Of a stretch of DNA of 64,000 nucleotides, positions 40,113 to 52,800 are shown in pieces. Under the pieces are notes generated by a model. It was not told the origin of the DNA, did not search any database, and was given only the letters and a program-made list of their open reading frames with translations. Every line of letters starts with the position of its first letter. The stretch's first letter is position 1. Origin of the DNA: Conchocele bisecta (taxonomy: Eukaryota > Mollusca > Bivalvia > Lucinida > Thyasiridae); contig CM055266.1 of NCBI GenBank assembly GCA_029237695.1, positions 12,355,805 through 12,419,804 of the forward strand, written 5' to 3'. The translations under genes were made by a program, and so were the position numbers.

Positions 40113-41100
40113 GCCTATTTCACAAACATTGCAAAGTATATCTAGCAAAGGATACTTTGAGGGAGTAATCATTTATTTTTCCCGAAATGCATTATGTCAT
40201 AGAGAATTAACGACTGCATACATTTGATGATTAAAAGTATGCAGAATTATTATACTGAATTTATTACATTATCACAGCCAAAATGGCTGTGATAATGTAA
40301 TAAATTCAGTATAATAACAAGAGATGTAGGAGAACAGCATAGCTCGACTACGAGGGTTGTCGATGTACACATAGCTTGACAAAGAAGGTGGCCGCGGCCC
40401 TCATAAAAACCTTAACCAAGGTTGACTAAAAACCTTAACCAAGGAAAATTAACTAAGTAATTCAAGGTTAAATGTAGGTCAATGTCAGATATAGGTCAGG
40501 GGTTATTGTTGTACATCACTAGGAGATGAAGTTTTCCAAGTATGGTTGCTGTAGGCCCAGGAGTATTCCATATATAAGCTGGACTAAAAACCTTAACCAA
40601 GGGGAAATAACTAAGTAAGCCAAGGGTAAAAGTAGGTCAAGGTCAAATATAGATCAGGGGTTATTGATGTACATCCCTATGAGAAAAGGTTGTCCAAGTG
40701 TGGTGTCTGTATGCACAATAGTATTGCATGTAGAAGCTCGACTAAAAACCTTGAACCAAGGTTGACTAAAAACCTTAACCAAGGGGAATTAACTAAGTAA
40801 TTCAAGGTTAAATGAAGGTCAAGGTCAAATATAGGTCAGGGGTTGTTGATGTACATCACTAGGAGATGAAGTTGTCCAAGTATGGTGGGTGTAGGGCCAG
40901 GAGTATTCCATATACAAGCTTAACTAAAAACCTTAACCAAGGCGTGACGCCGACGCCGACTCCGGGGTGACTACATAAGCTCCAACTATTCTTCGAATAG
41001 TCGAGCTAAAAACTAATAAATTTATCCTAAAATTGAAAATTTCTCCCTCAAAGTATACTTTTCCAGATAAGTATACTTTGCAATGTTGGTGAAATAGGCT
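40113..41100. repeat. TAGCCTATTTCACC foldback split by an insertion
   Basis: Left end AGTAGCCTATTTCACAAACA (40113), right end ATGTTGGTGAAATAGGCTAG (41081-41100). The central TCACAGCCAAAATGGCTGTGA palindrome is intact; the right arm is opened at CAGTATAATA by 40317-41007. Confidence 0.75.
40317..41007 (+). mobile_element. Tandem-core ('pearl'-like) element, 691 bp, nested
   Basis: Begins ACAAGAGATGTAGGAG, contains three units of about 170-180 bp (GACTAAAAACCTTAACCAAG, GTACATCACTAGGAGATGAA, CCAGGAGTATTCCATAT) and ends with a small hairpin ACTATTCTTCGAATAGT followed by CGAGCT. The interrupted host gives clean borders. No coding capacity. Terminal hairpin and tandem core suggest a Helitron-related element (inference). 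Confidence 0.7.
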
Positions 41101-41139
41101 AGCGTTGCAGGTTCGATATTTTTGAGGTTCTAATGTAGG

Positions 41140-41390
41140 TATTCCGATTGGTGACCTGGTTTGGCCCTCACATACGTCTTTGGCATTTGGTATGTGACAG
41201 TTGAATCTGGTTGTACCCCTCATATGAGTATTACGATTATTCGTAATCCTATTCTAGGGAAAGGGGCCAAGTGACTGGTGTGATATGGACCTGGCACCAG
41301 GTCAGGCTATTCTAATTTCAGGGCTGAATATATTTTTTCTCGATATTCTGATCATAGCTGTTGATAGGACGTTAATACGTTAACACCAAT
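41140..41390. repeat. GGCTGAATATA / GGACGTTAATACG dispersed repeat
   Basis: GACCTGGTTTGGCCCTCACA, ACCTGGCACCAGGTCAGGCT, CTAATTTCAGGGCTGAATAT and AGCTGTTGATAGGACGTTAA match 38160-39010 and 53085-53480. Confidence 0.6.
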
Positions 41391-41429
41391 AAACAAAAAC
41401 AAATAACCAGGTGAGCTGAATATCATGAA

Positions 41430-41590
41430 ATTATGCCCTCGTGATTGGGTCCTACTGCTAAACAAACGAGTGAGTGTAGCGGATTGAGTTTGTTTAACAG
41501 GAGGAATCAATCAGGAGTGCATTATTTAAAGAGAATCAGCTCACCAGGTTAAAATAAAGATTTTCTTACATTTCACACATGATGCTTTAT
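41430..41590. repeat. GCTAAACAAACGAGTGAG repeat, copy 2
   Basis: Matches 14255-14420 across TGCTAAACAAACGAGTGAG, CATTATTTAAAGAGAAT and TTCTTACATTTC. Confidence 0.55.
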
Positions 41591-41639
41591 AAACTAGAAA
41601 TGTGGCCTGTCGGCACACGAATGTCCCCGCTGGCAGTCA

Positions 41640-42000
41640 AAGAAAACGAAGCACATTTGAAAACACAGAGGGCCAGAGAAGAATGGATTTGTCACAGCAT
41701 GAAAGAAGATCATCAGAGCCATGAGTGTGTGAAATATCAAGCAGATCCATGCAAGGAAAGCGACGCTATAAGACATTTACCCAAGTTTCGAACGCATCAA
41801 GTATGTGACCTTGACCCTGGGCTTAGCGGGGGCAGGATGATCATTGATTTTTCAAGGGCGGTAGAGGACCATTAGAGCAATGCGTGTGTGAAATATCAAA
41901 CAGATTTGTGTAAGGAAACAAAAATTATATGACACCCGAAGCGTTAAGGTTTCGAACGCACCAAGTTCTTAACCCTGGGCTTAGTGGCGTGATTCACCAT
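41640..42000 (+). repeat. Two tandem units with GACCTTGACCCTGGGCTTAG
   Basis: CATCAGAGCCATGAGTGTGTGAAATATCAAGCAGAT-type text recurs at about 41708 and 41872, each followed by GGAAA...TATGACA or GACATTTAC and AAGTTTCGAACGCATCAAG. Related to 52300-52590. The 98-codon ORF is a repeat by-product. Confidence 0.55.
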
Positions 42001-42038
42001 TATGTTTGTCTAAACTACTGGCTGAAATGTAATCTTAA

Positions 42039-42248
42039 CCCTTACACCGCTATATCTTAATTTTTTGTCATCTGCTGTTTATTTTCTATTTGCCATTTTT
42101 ATCATCAAAAACATGCTTTGACAGCACATCAGAATCATTTCCATTGGAAATGATTCTGAAGTGCTGTCAAACCATGTTTTTATTGAGAAATAAGGCAATA
42201 TATAAAAGCAACAGCAGACGACAATTTTTGTTTGTAGTGGTCTAAGGG
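42039..42248. mobile_element. piggyBac-like MITE, copy matching 308-546
   Basis: TTAA at 42035-42038 and 42249-42252; CCCTTACACCGCTATATC and GTAGTGGTCTAAGGG ends; central CATTTCCATTGGAAATG. Closest sister of the element at 308-546. Confidence 0.85.
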
Positions 42249-42813
42249 TTAATACTTGCACAACAGTCAAGAGAGATGGAATGATGAAAATTGAACAGTA
42301 GTTCCACCTCTATTAATAATTAGCTCAGTGACATAATACGGGATATCAGGTGACGACAAATCCACTCGTACGCTCGTATTGGCGAGTGAAGTTCCATCTG
42401 GACGAGTGGTAATTTGAAAAGGCAGTTCGCCATAAAACATTATAACATATAGACAGGAATGTACGAGATGAAATCCAATCTGGATGAGTGGAAAATTAAG
42501 AATTTGTCGAGGCTTGGATGTCATGTAACACAACATCTCCAGTATATATGATGGCTACAGTGTACACTCGTTACCTCAAACTCTCTTAAGTCAAACTACT
42601 GATAACTTACTCAAATTCTTGGTCCCAAGTACAATGTTTTCCTATATAATAAATCTTGTTAACTTAATTTTCCCTCAGTCCCCTGGACTTCGGTCATGAG
42701 TGTATACTGTATATCACCTTGAGTGAAATCTATATACATTGCATTTCAAGTATTCATAATATATACTTTATATTAATAGTTTCATCAAATTTCAATTTTC
42801 TATTTTTTATATA

Positions 42814-43299
42814 CAGTAGAAGATCGATCTCTCGAACAGGTCTCTGTCGAACACTCAGGAAAATTCGAACTCGTCCTGTGGTCCCGACAAATTTCCCTAT
42901 ATAAATCATATATTTTTTTACCTAAAATTCGAACTACGACAAAGTCGAACTCTCGAACCGAAGTCACGGTCCCTTGGTCAGTCAATCAACGTAAAGTGTT
43001 ATTGATAGCTCGAACAGGTAAGTCTGTCGCCAGCTGATCTGTTTGCCGAACGAGGTGTGAATATCACGATTGGTTGCCTCTTTGATTTGTTTGGCTCGAC
43101 AGGTGGTGACATTAAATCACGAGTTTAAAAATTAAACGGCGTTAATTCCACGTCAAGATGACCACGATATAGACTTAATTTGAACAAAATTCGCCTTTAA
43201 ATATTTTAACTGTCACATTTTCTTTCTTTCCCTCGAATTACGCCTGACTCAAACTTTTATTCGAGTCCGTTGCCGGTTCGAGAGATCGATCTTCTACTG
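42814..43299. mobile_element. Tc1/mariner-pogo (Tigger)-like element, copy 2
   Basis: CAGTAGAAGATCGATCTCTC and GAGATCGATCTTCTACTG ends with TA on both sides (42812-42813, 43300-43301). Shares TCGAACAGGT, TCCGTTGCCGGTTCGAG and GGTGACATTAAATCACGA with 25920-26763. 486 bp. Confidence 0.8.
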
Positions 43300-43539
43300 T
43301 AATTGTGTATTTATTTTAGAACTTAAACCGTCAAATAGAATGAGTAGTTAGATGCAATCCAACACTATAGCACACAGGCAGTTCTACTGGCTTGTATTTC
43401 TGAAGGCACGTATAAAGAGCTTCCAGTCTTGCCTTGTGTGTATAAATCTATGGTTATTAAACTACGCAAGTATATACTATGGGAATGCACACGAGGGTAT
43501 AATTATCAGAATCAACATGTATAAAATGACATGGACCTG

Positions 43540-43620
43540 ATAATCAAAGGGGTCAGTGGAGGAAGGGGGCTAACTCCATGAGGGAGTTAGCCCCCTTCTT
43601 CCACTAGCCCCTTCAATTTA
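43540..43620. repeat. CAGTGGAGGAAGGGGG hairpin, copy 2
   Basis: GTCAGTGGAGGAAGGGGGCT and AGCCCCCTTCTTCCACTAGC flank CTCCATGAGGGAG. It lies about 70 nt past the PM20D1 stop, probably in the 3' UTR. Confidence 0.75.
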
Positions 43621-43622
43621 TT
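43617..43622 (-). terminator. Possible PM20D1 polyadenylation signal
   Basis: AATAAA on the minus strand, 66 nt after the stop codon and immediately before the hairpin 43540-43616. Spacing is plausible but there is no transcript support. Confidence 0.3.
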
Positions 43623-43687
43623 ACAACACCATTTTCACAATTCTCCATGTCTGTGCACTGGTTCTAAACTTTCAATGTCAGCGTTCT

Positions 43688-43860
43688 TCATATATGGTAA
43701 TAAAAGTTCACAGCCTGTTCGTAATTTCGCACAGAAATTCGCTCATTGTCGCCATGGAAACGTTCCGGGTCACCGGGGAACATAAGGGTAGGACTGAATC
43801 GGTAGACGTTCTTGGTGAAGCGTAGATAATGCCTTGTGTCTGTATTGCCCACCATCGTGG
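43688..43860 (-). CDS. PM20D1: PM20D1 exon 11 (terminal)
   Basis: Residues 432-488 and TGA (43688-43690). [20 protein letters not shown] and [17 protein letters not shown]467 is the last metal ligand. Acceptor TTACAG lies only 38 nt from a 78-bp perfect palindrome. Confidence 0.93.
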
Positions 43861-46800
43861 CTGTAAGGATAGGGTAAATGGTCCACCGGTTAACAATACG
43901 ATGGTCTAGTAACATAAGGTCGTAACTGCTATGCTTTAAAGCATAGCAGTTACGACCTTATGTTACTAGACCATCGAATAGTCTTATAAACCAGTAGCCG
44001 ATTTCATCAAAATTGCAAAGTACATTGTATACTATAGATCTAGCCGATTTCATCAAAATTGCAAAGTATTCTTATCTAGCAAAGTATACTTTGAGGGAGT
44101 AATCATTTATTTTTCCCGAAATGCATTATTTCATATAGAACAAACGACTGCATATATTTGATGATTAAAAGTATGCAGAATTATTATACTGAATTTATTA
44201 CATTATCACAGCCAAACTTCAGTATAATAAAAATTAATAAATTTATCTTTAAATTGAAAATTTCTCCCTCAAAGTATACTTTGCTAGATAAGTATACTTT
44301 GCCATGTTGATGAAATAGGCTACTGGGCAAGTGAGAAAGTCAATGATACACTCAGCTGCCCCCTGGACCAACAAACAAAACTTTAATGTTAAGTTTTTGT
44401 GTTACAAACAAATATTTGTTCTCTCTATTTATGTGTTGATGTGCAATCATCATACTTTATAATGTGTCGATAAAAAATACTTATTCAGGCGACACATTTA
44501 ATTGATATAAATAATTTAAAAATGTTCTGCCATATTTGCGCATCAAAATAGCCTGATACAAATGCAATGGTATGTGGTGCACAATACTAGATTAATAGTG
44601 TTTCATTATGTCAGTGGTAGACCTAAGAGCATTAAAGACAGAACTTTGACCAGCTTTAACCAGCACTGTAACCAGGATGAGACAGACGAGGCGGTCGCCT
44701 CATCTATCATTTTGCCGATTTTGTTTCATGCTAAGAACCAACAAATCCCCGGGGTAGAGGCGGGGAGAATAACCCCGGGGTAGAGGTGGGGAGAATGCTC
44801 CCTGAATGCTCCCTGACCCCCATATTGGCACTTGGTTCGCCTCATCTGGTTTTTACCTCTGGTTACGACCCTGTTAACCAAGGAAATAATAATGTAATTG
44901 AAGAGAAAATATAGCTCAAGGTCATTTGTGGCTGTGACTGGAGAAATGAACCTTATGGGTTTTGCGACCAAATGTAGACCACACTCTGACAATGATCTGC
45001 ACTGTTCGCCATTCCATCAATGACCCATCCGCCGTGCTTCTATTAAGCATTATAGATCGTTACCCGACTACAGGAGTGTGCTATCTGATCAGGGGATATA
45101 CTGGTTACATCCCATAAGCCCATTTCTCCAGTAACAGCCACATTTGAAACAATTTAGAATAGGTAATACCTGGTGCGACACGTGTATTATTAAACACCTG
45201 ACGTATACTACTCTGTACAATCTGATACCCAAAGTCATTCTCCCCGCTCGGAGCAATCGGATGGGGCTCCATTTCATACAGGACCTTGATCTTCACTCGC
45301 TCGTCATTGATGATGAATCGATCGTAGTCGACCACCTGCAAGGTAAGGTCTCGGATAGTGATTAGGCCACATGCCATTGTTTTTCTCTGTCAATTTGGAT
45401 AGCCAAACCTACTTGCGTGTCCGGTAAAAATTTATGTTAAAAATTTCCACAACTTTGTGCATCTACACACCAAAAGGAAGGCACACACCAAGTTTCAAGA
45501 CCCAACCTATTAAAAAAGTTTTACTTCTTACAAGAAACACGACAGACGGACGTATGTATGGACAGATGGACGGACACCTGTGACACTGTGACAAACACAA
45601 TATACCCGGTATTTTTTCTCTCAAAAAGTGGGTAACTATAATATCCTCTACTTACAGCACAATGAATATAGACAGTGGACAATATTGACCTTGAACAATC
45701 TGGGGAACCTTTGGAAGGTCTGCTGGAAAGGGTGTGTTTTGTTACTTCTAAAAATATGAAAATTACTTGCAAAATGTGAAGATCATGAGACAGCTCGTTA
45801 TGAACCGTCTCATCTGGATCTACGCTGCTTACAAACATTATGAGGTCTGTAGTGTTGAAACGGTCAACATTGTCTGATTGACTGACCCAACTACACGTGG
45901 ACAATAATGACCTGTTTTACAGTGCTTGCCGGGTGGATCCGGTGGTTTATATACGCCCTGGCCGATGGAGAGTTCACATTGATCTGCAATCACAAACAAC
46001 AAACACAAACATCATCCGACATGAATATCACAGAGAATGGAGAAATGGGGCTTATGGCATTTGGGATCGGTCCAGAACCCCATGTTCTGTGGCGGAGAAG
46101 TTTGATAAGTGACCTCGGCCATCATCCGACTGCAAATCTCACCGACATATGATCATAGTCGTCTTAGACTACGAAGGATGAACAAGAGACGAAAGAAGAA
46201 CCCCATGCTATGCAATGCACATTTTCACTTCTTAGTTATCAAAAGATGAGTACCACAGCCCACACGCTGAGTCTGCCCAGGCATTTTATAGTCATGCTGC
46301 AATAACATTAACTCTTTGCATGCTGGGAAACTTGTGGGCTATAAATAGTTTAAAACTAGCGTACAAAAATTCATCATATTTTCTTGTATTTCTCCCCGTA
46401 AATATCATGAATATGTCTTGGAATTTCATTAGAATTGAGTCCTGAGGACTCAATTCTAATGAAATTTCAAGACATATTTACAGAGAGAAATAAAACATAC
46501 ACTCCAAATTCGTTTGGCGGATATTTTCGCCGCTAGCATGCAAAGAGTTAAAATTTCATTTGAACTGACTTCACGGCATGGTACAGGGAGAATACATTGC
46601 TTGTGTCGTTTCATGTGAAGTTTATCAGGCAAGGCTAGGAATTCCTACAGTTTGTGAGCCAAGCCAGATGAAGTTTACAGCTCTTATACAGGTAATACCA
46701 TGCTAGCGTCTTTTCATGTCAAGTTCATCAGGCAAGGCTAGGAAACACGTAGGAATTTTGATACTTATCAGGAAACATTTTATGCAATTGAATGTGTAAG

Positions 46801-49800
46801 TTCTATGTAGTGTTCACTGAAAACAATGCAGACTTGCTTATGTTGCATTATCACACTGACGTCATTCAGTACGTCACGTGACATCATTTGACCAATAAAA
46901 TACAGATTGACCGTGATACAGAGTATCAGCATCGGTGCCAGATACAGTATTTTGTCATCAGTCAGCATGTATTTGGTCAATACCCAGCTAGGAACCGCAT
47001 ACATACCTTGATGCCAGCCTGGAACATGGTGACCGCAGTGACCGTCCGTACAATGGCGTTTGTATGTGGCTTCAGTGACATCCCCCTGTTGGCATATAGA
47101 GAATACCAGGTTAGTGTGTTGTGTTTGGATATCTCATTGTATTGACGAGCCATCTCATCAGAATCTGCAGTATTGTCACAAGTTTTCTGATTCAAGTAAA
47201 ATATTCCCATTGTCTAATTAATGTACCGGTAATCAAATTGGAAAATATACATGGAAATGTCCATATATGATATTTAGGATGAGGGTGGGGAGGGTGAAGA
47301 ATAGATCCCGACCAAGTTGCAGGAATCCACTAGCTAATCAAGAACAGAATTGGTCAAACAATCAATGTGTGAGTCGGTCAGACATCCATCAATAATTCCA
47401 GCACAAAAATATTTACACAATTCCCTAACATTTGATTGGTCCGTAGCAAGTCTCTGTCCAAAATTTATATCCAAGTAAACTCCCACACCGAACTACTTTC
47501 CGTAACCGTGAGGCGCAGTTAAAATAATTCTTAAGACAAGAAACGAGGCAAAGCCACGAAGGCCAGGTTTTTTCCAAGCATGGACACTTGGATAACATAA
47601 TTATACCCACTTTTTATAGACTAGATGGCCGTGGCCTGCATGTTGCGCCTTGGGGCGAGGCATGGACACTAAAAAAATAGATATAGTAGATGGAAAAACT
47701 TTAACGAAAAAAATTTAACCGGACACCCGGACAGAGGACGTATGCCAAAATGCGGACGATATCGCGCTTTCCGCAAGCGGGTGCGAAAATGATGATAAAC
47801 ACAGTGAAGTATCAAGGTAATAGGTGAAGCAGTTGCAGAGATATAGTACAGGAAAAAACTTTAACAAATAAATTCAAAGTAATTTGACCTTGACATTGCG
47901 CACAGGGGCCGCACGGTTTGGGGTTAGAATGAAAATATGGACGATGATAAACACCCATGTGAAGTTTCAAGGTAATGGGCGAAGCAGTTGCAGAGATATA
48001 GTATAACGAAAAAGTTTTAACCAAAAAATTTAACCAGATGTACGTTAAAAAGTTAACGTTGAAAATGGCTAAGTCAATTACGTAGAAATAATAGGTGAAG
48101 GTAAAAAAATGGTCACATGTTGGATAGTTGTATGTGGTGGGCACCCCTTGGTTATGAAGCACTGAAAGTTTGGTGGTCCTAGGTGGTACAGTACCAAAGA
48201 AATGGACTTAAACACGAAAACTTAACATTGTAAACGCGAAAACTTAACATTGAAAAGTGGCTAAGTTGATGCGCGGAAAAAAAATGAGTCAAGTTAAAAA
48301 AAAAAAGTAAATGTTGGATATGATGTGGTGGGACACCTTGATTATGAAGCGGTTTGGTGGTCCTGGTACAGTACCAAAGAAAGGATTTAAACACGAAACT
48401 TAAACATTGAAAACGCAAAACTTAATTGAAAATCTAAGTCGACTGCGCGGAAAAAATGGGTCAAGTTAAAAAAAAAAGTAACATGTTGGATAGTGATATG
48501 TGGTGGGCACCCCTTGATTATGAAGCTGTGAAAGTTTGGTGGTCCTAGGTGGTACAGTAACAAAGAAATGGACTCAAACACGAAAACTTAACATTGATTG
48601 TGGACGCCGCTCGCTGCCCGCCCGCGCGCCCGCCCGCCCGCCCGCCCGGCTTCGCCAATCCAATAGCCTGGATTTTTTTCTCAAAAAACCTGGCTAAAAA
48701 CGGAAAATAAACACATTTTCTTGATGAATTTATTTCAAATGCTGGAATTATAAGGAATGAATGGCCTTTTTGTTGAATTTATCGGGGATATAAACTTGGA
48801 AAAGTCGCGGGAATACTGGACGAGGCCATCCGGCCTTCGTCCAGTATTCCCGCGACTTTTCCAAGAAGTAGCGGGAATACTGGACGAGGCCTTCCGGCCT
48901 TCGTCCAGTATTCCCGCAACTTTTCCAAGTTTATACCCCGATAAATTCCACAAAAAGGCCATTCATTCCTATAATGAATACTCTTGCATACATGAGACAC
49001 ACCGTGTGATTTTGTACCTAAGAGCATGTGCATAAATATTTACAGAAACTGTGATATTTTCTGTAAATTAAGTCGAAAGATGACAAAATATTCATTACAA
49101 ATGCGGAATTGAATTCCACATTTGCTAGGAACATTTCGTCAACTTTCGACGTCATTTACGGCAACTATCGTAAATATTTTCCATGAAAGATAAAATAGGT
49201 ACAAAAGCACACGGAGTGTCTCATATGTAGTCCAGTTACCTCAAACTTACCAGGATACAACAGGGCCAAACAACCACAGGTTACTCATCACTATCCTGAA
49301 TGGCAGGGTCATCTGTAACCAGAGCCAAGCTTGATTGACTGAGTTGGGGTATGCTTGAGTTAGCGTACACATTTCGAAAATAAGTGTGAGGTTTTATAAT
49401 CAGGGACCGAATTCAAACAGTTACATATGGTGCAATATTTGTAAAGGTCTCAATTTTTGGATTTCTCTACAACAACCCCCACTGTAACAGCCATTATTTT
49501 ATAACCCAAATGGATAATTGCCTTGTGGAAAAGTGAAAGTGAATGGGCTTAACGTCCCAGCAACAGCTAAGGTCATATAGAGATGGCAGAGCTCAAGATA
49601 AGCTGCGTATTTGCTTAAATACCCAATTAAAATTGCCAAAAACCCAATTGAAATCAGAAGTAGCGAGTATCAAAAAGAAATAACAATTTTGTTGTACCTG
49701 TATCATGCTGCAGAAAACAATAAACAGACCACAAATATAGCATTTTTTCTTGTTTTCCATGAAAACACATCTTGGTATTTCATTAGAATTGTCTCCAAGG

Positions 49801-52800
49801 AGACAATTCTAATGAAATACCAAGATGTGTTTTCATTTCGAAGCAAACTATTCAATAATTGCTGTCTGCTGATGTGTAAACAGTAGTGTGATTCTATTTT
49901 ACCCAATTACAATTTTGAAATACCCAATTGCTTCAGAAATGATGGGAGTGAAAATACTCAATTACTAATTCCTTATCTGGAGCCCTGGAGACCAGTGGGA
50001 TGGAAATACAGTGAAAATATTTTTGATGCCTAAAACGAGGTTTGAACCCACAACCTACGTGCTGGAAGTCAGGCGTTCTAACCACTAGGCCACAACCTAT
50101 CACAATTGCCTCGTGGAATGGATGCATTGTACTTACAAATGGGGCGAGGTTGGAAAACGTCTCTATTTCTGGACCCAATCCAAACATACTTGGTTGAGGA
50201 TTGTTCTCCAACCTGTAAATAATACATATCAACTCTAATCGCTGTCAAAATGTGTTACATACACCGATATGTGTACGAGGGAACAAACACACTTCACCAA
50301 TAATATAGGAATTAATGGCCTTTTTGTTGAATTTATCGGGGTATAAACTTGGAAAAGTCGCGGGAATACTGGACTTGGCCGGAAGGCCTTCGTCCAGTAT
50401 TCCCGCGACTTTTCCAAGTTTATATCCCCGATAAATTCAACAAAAAGGCCATTCATTCCTTATAATTCCAGCATTTGAAATAAATTCATCAAGAAAATGT
50501 GTTTATTTTCCGTTTTATTAAGAATTATTTTAACTGCGCCTCACGATTACGGAAAGTAGTTCAGCGTGGGAGTTTACTGAGATATAAATTTTGGACAGAG
50601 ACTTGCTACGGGCCAATCAAATGTTAGGGAATTGTGTAAATATTTTTGTGCTGGAATTATGAAGACTATATACCCACAGGTGGAAGACTCGGACCTATGA
50701 CACCAAAAAAAATGCCCCACCCACTTGGTCTCGTACAGTACTATACGTTAATTCAATTAACGTATGAATTAACGTATAGTACTGTACGAGACCAAGTGGG
50801 TGGGGTAATGGGATTTTTTTTAATAGGCATTTTTTTGGTGTCATAGGTCCGAGTTTTCCACCTGTGTATATACCGGTAAAGTGAAATCTAGTCAACATAA
50901 GCACAATCAATCACTATTAACACTGTCAATACTACAGACCTCTATAACAGTATTTACAAACAGTGTAAATCCAGATGAGTGTCTCATCAGGATCTGCACT
51001 TTTCGCAAGTAATTTTAATATTTTTTAGAAAACACCCCCTTTAAACAAATGGACTAGTCTGAAAATCATTTTGTGACAATCGGATTGGTTGGAAAATTCA
51101 CAAATCATAGTCCATGTCAGTTATTTAGGGTCGACGGGTTAATGCAATGAAATGCAGTTCAAGGAAGTCCAATGGCAGCAATGCATACAAAACTGCAATA
51201 AAATTGTTGGGAATGCAATCTCTGTTTACTCGGAAGCATACTGTTGAAGGAGTGTGGGAAATATGTGTTAAAATCGCCTGATTTAGGAGCTGTAGATATG
51301 TGTGGGAAAACATTTAACACACATGTATACTGCCACCAGGTTTATATGCAATTATCAACCTCGATGTGCTAACATTGTAGACTTTATCAAGCCTTTTGTA
51401 TACATTTTAATAACAGAAATACCCAATTGAAAAATAAGTACATGTTGTATGAGATAACATTAAAATACCAGATTTAAAAGTGAAAGTACTGAATTCAAGC
51501 CAAAACTATGGAGTACCATGGTTTTCACATGAACTCAGTACCCAATGTCTAATTCTGTATCTGCAGCCATGACTGCCTATAGTACCTGGTGAAATGAGGC
51601 TTACGGATTTTGCGACCAGTGTAGATCCAGATCAGCTTGTGCACCCACACAGTCTGATCAGGATCTTCATTGTTCGCTATTCCATCAATTAAACACCCAT
51701 CATGCTTCTAACAAGCAATACAGATGGTTATCAGGCTATAGGAGCGTGCTGCTTGGGGCTTATGGTATTTGTGGCCAGTGTATCGCCTGATCAAATAGCA
51801 CACTCCTATAGGCTGATAACATTCTATATTGCTTGTTGGAAGCATGATGGGTATTTCATTTATGGAATGGCGAACCATGCATATCCTGATCAAACTGTGC
51901 GGATGCACAGGCTGATCAGGATCTACACTGGTCACAAAACCCATAAGTCCCATTTCTTCACCCACAGTCACAAATAACACATTCATGTTCGTAATGTGGG
52001 CAGAGTTCTGCAAAACCCATAAGCCCCATTTTTCCAGTCACAGCCACATACGAAGCCCTGACTGGTGATAGTACCTGGTAATGGCTGCAGCCAGTATGCC
52101 GATAGTCGAGTGTTGGAGCGGCATGGAGGAGTGTCCCGGGGCCGCCTCCACCGACAGTTCCAACAGCACCTGGCCTTTCTCTGCCGTACCAATCCTGGTG
52201 GATACAATCACATTATTACATATCATTGGCTTTCACAGTCTATTATCACAGTGTAATAAAAATCATAATACACTAGCGAAATAAATATGCAAATTAGGTG
52301 GCTACAGAAAACATAGATTTGTGTCACAACATGATAGTAGACCCTTAGAGGAATGCATGCGTGAAATATTAATAATTTACGATGATGGAAATAGAAGTTA
52401 CAACGGATTTATCCGATGTTAAGTTTTGTAAAGAGACTAAGTATGTGACCTTGACCTCAGGATCAGCGGGGGATGGACGGTCGTGGATTTGTCACAGCGT
52501 GAAATATTAAGAATTTCCTCTGATGTTAAGTTTAGTGACGGACGGACCAGTTTACACCCCCACAGCTCGTTGCGGGGGGTATAACTATCATATTAAATCA
52601 ACACAAATGTTAGATTATATTTATAGCATAAGCACATCATCATAATTTGAAGCTGGCTGATTACCTAACATGCTTTCTGAAACATGCTCAATTGCATTTA
52701 TTACACTAGTGTATTACAATTTTTATTACAGTGTTATTAAACTGTTGCACCTGATCACATAGCTTGTTAGAAGCATGACGGGTGTTTCATCGATGAAATG

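Noticed and set aside
40317..41007. Canonical Helitron
   Set aside because: A terminal hairpin exists, but the 5' TC start and a clear CTRR end with A/T target are not convincing; kept as tandem-core, possibly Helitron-related.
50029..50106. Intact tRNA gene on the minus strand
   Set aside because: A and B boxes are present but stems pair poorly and the 3' side is SINE-like; called a SINE head instead.
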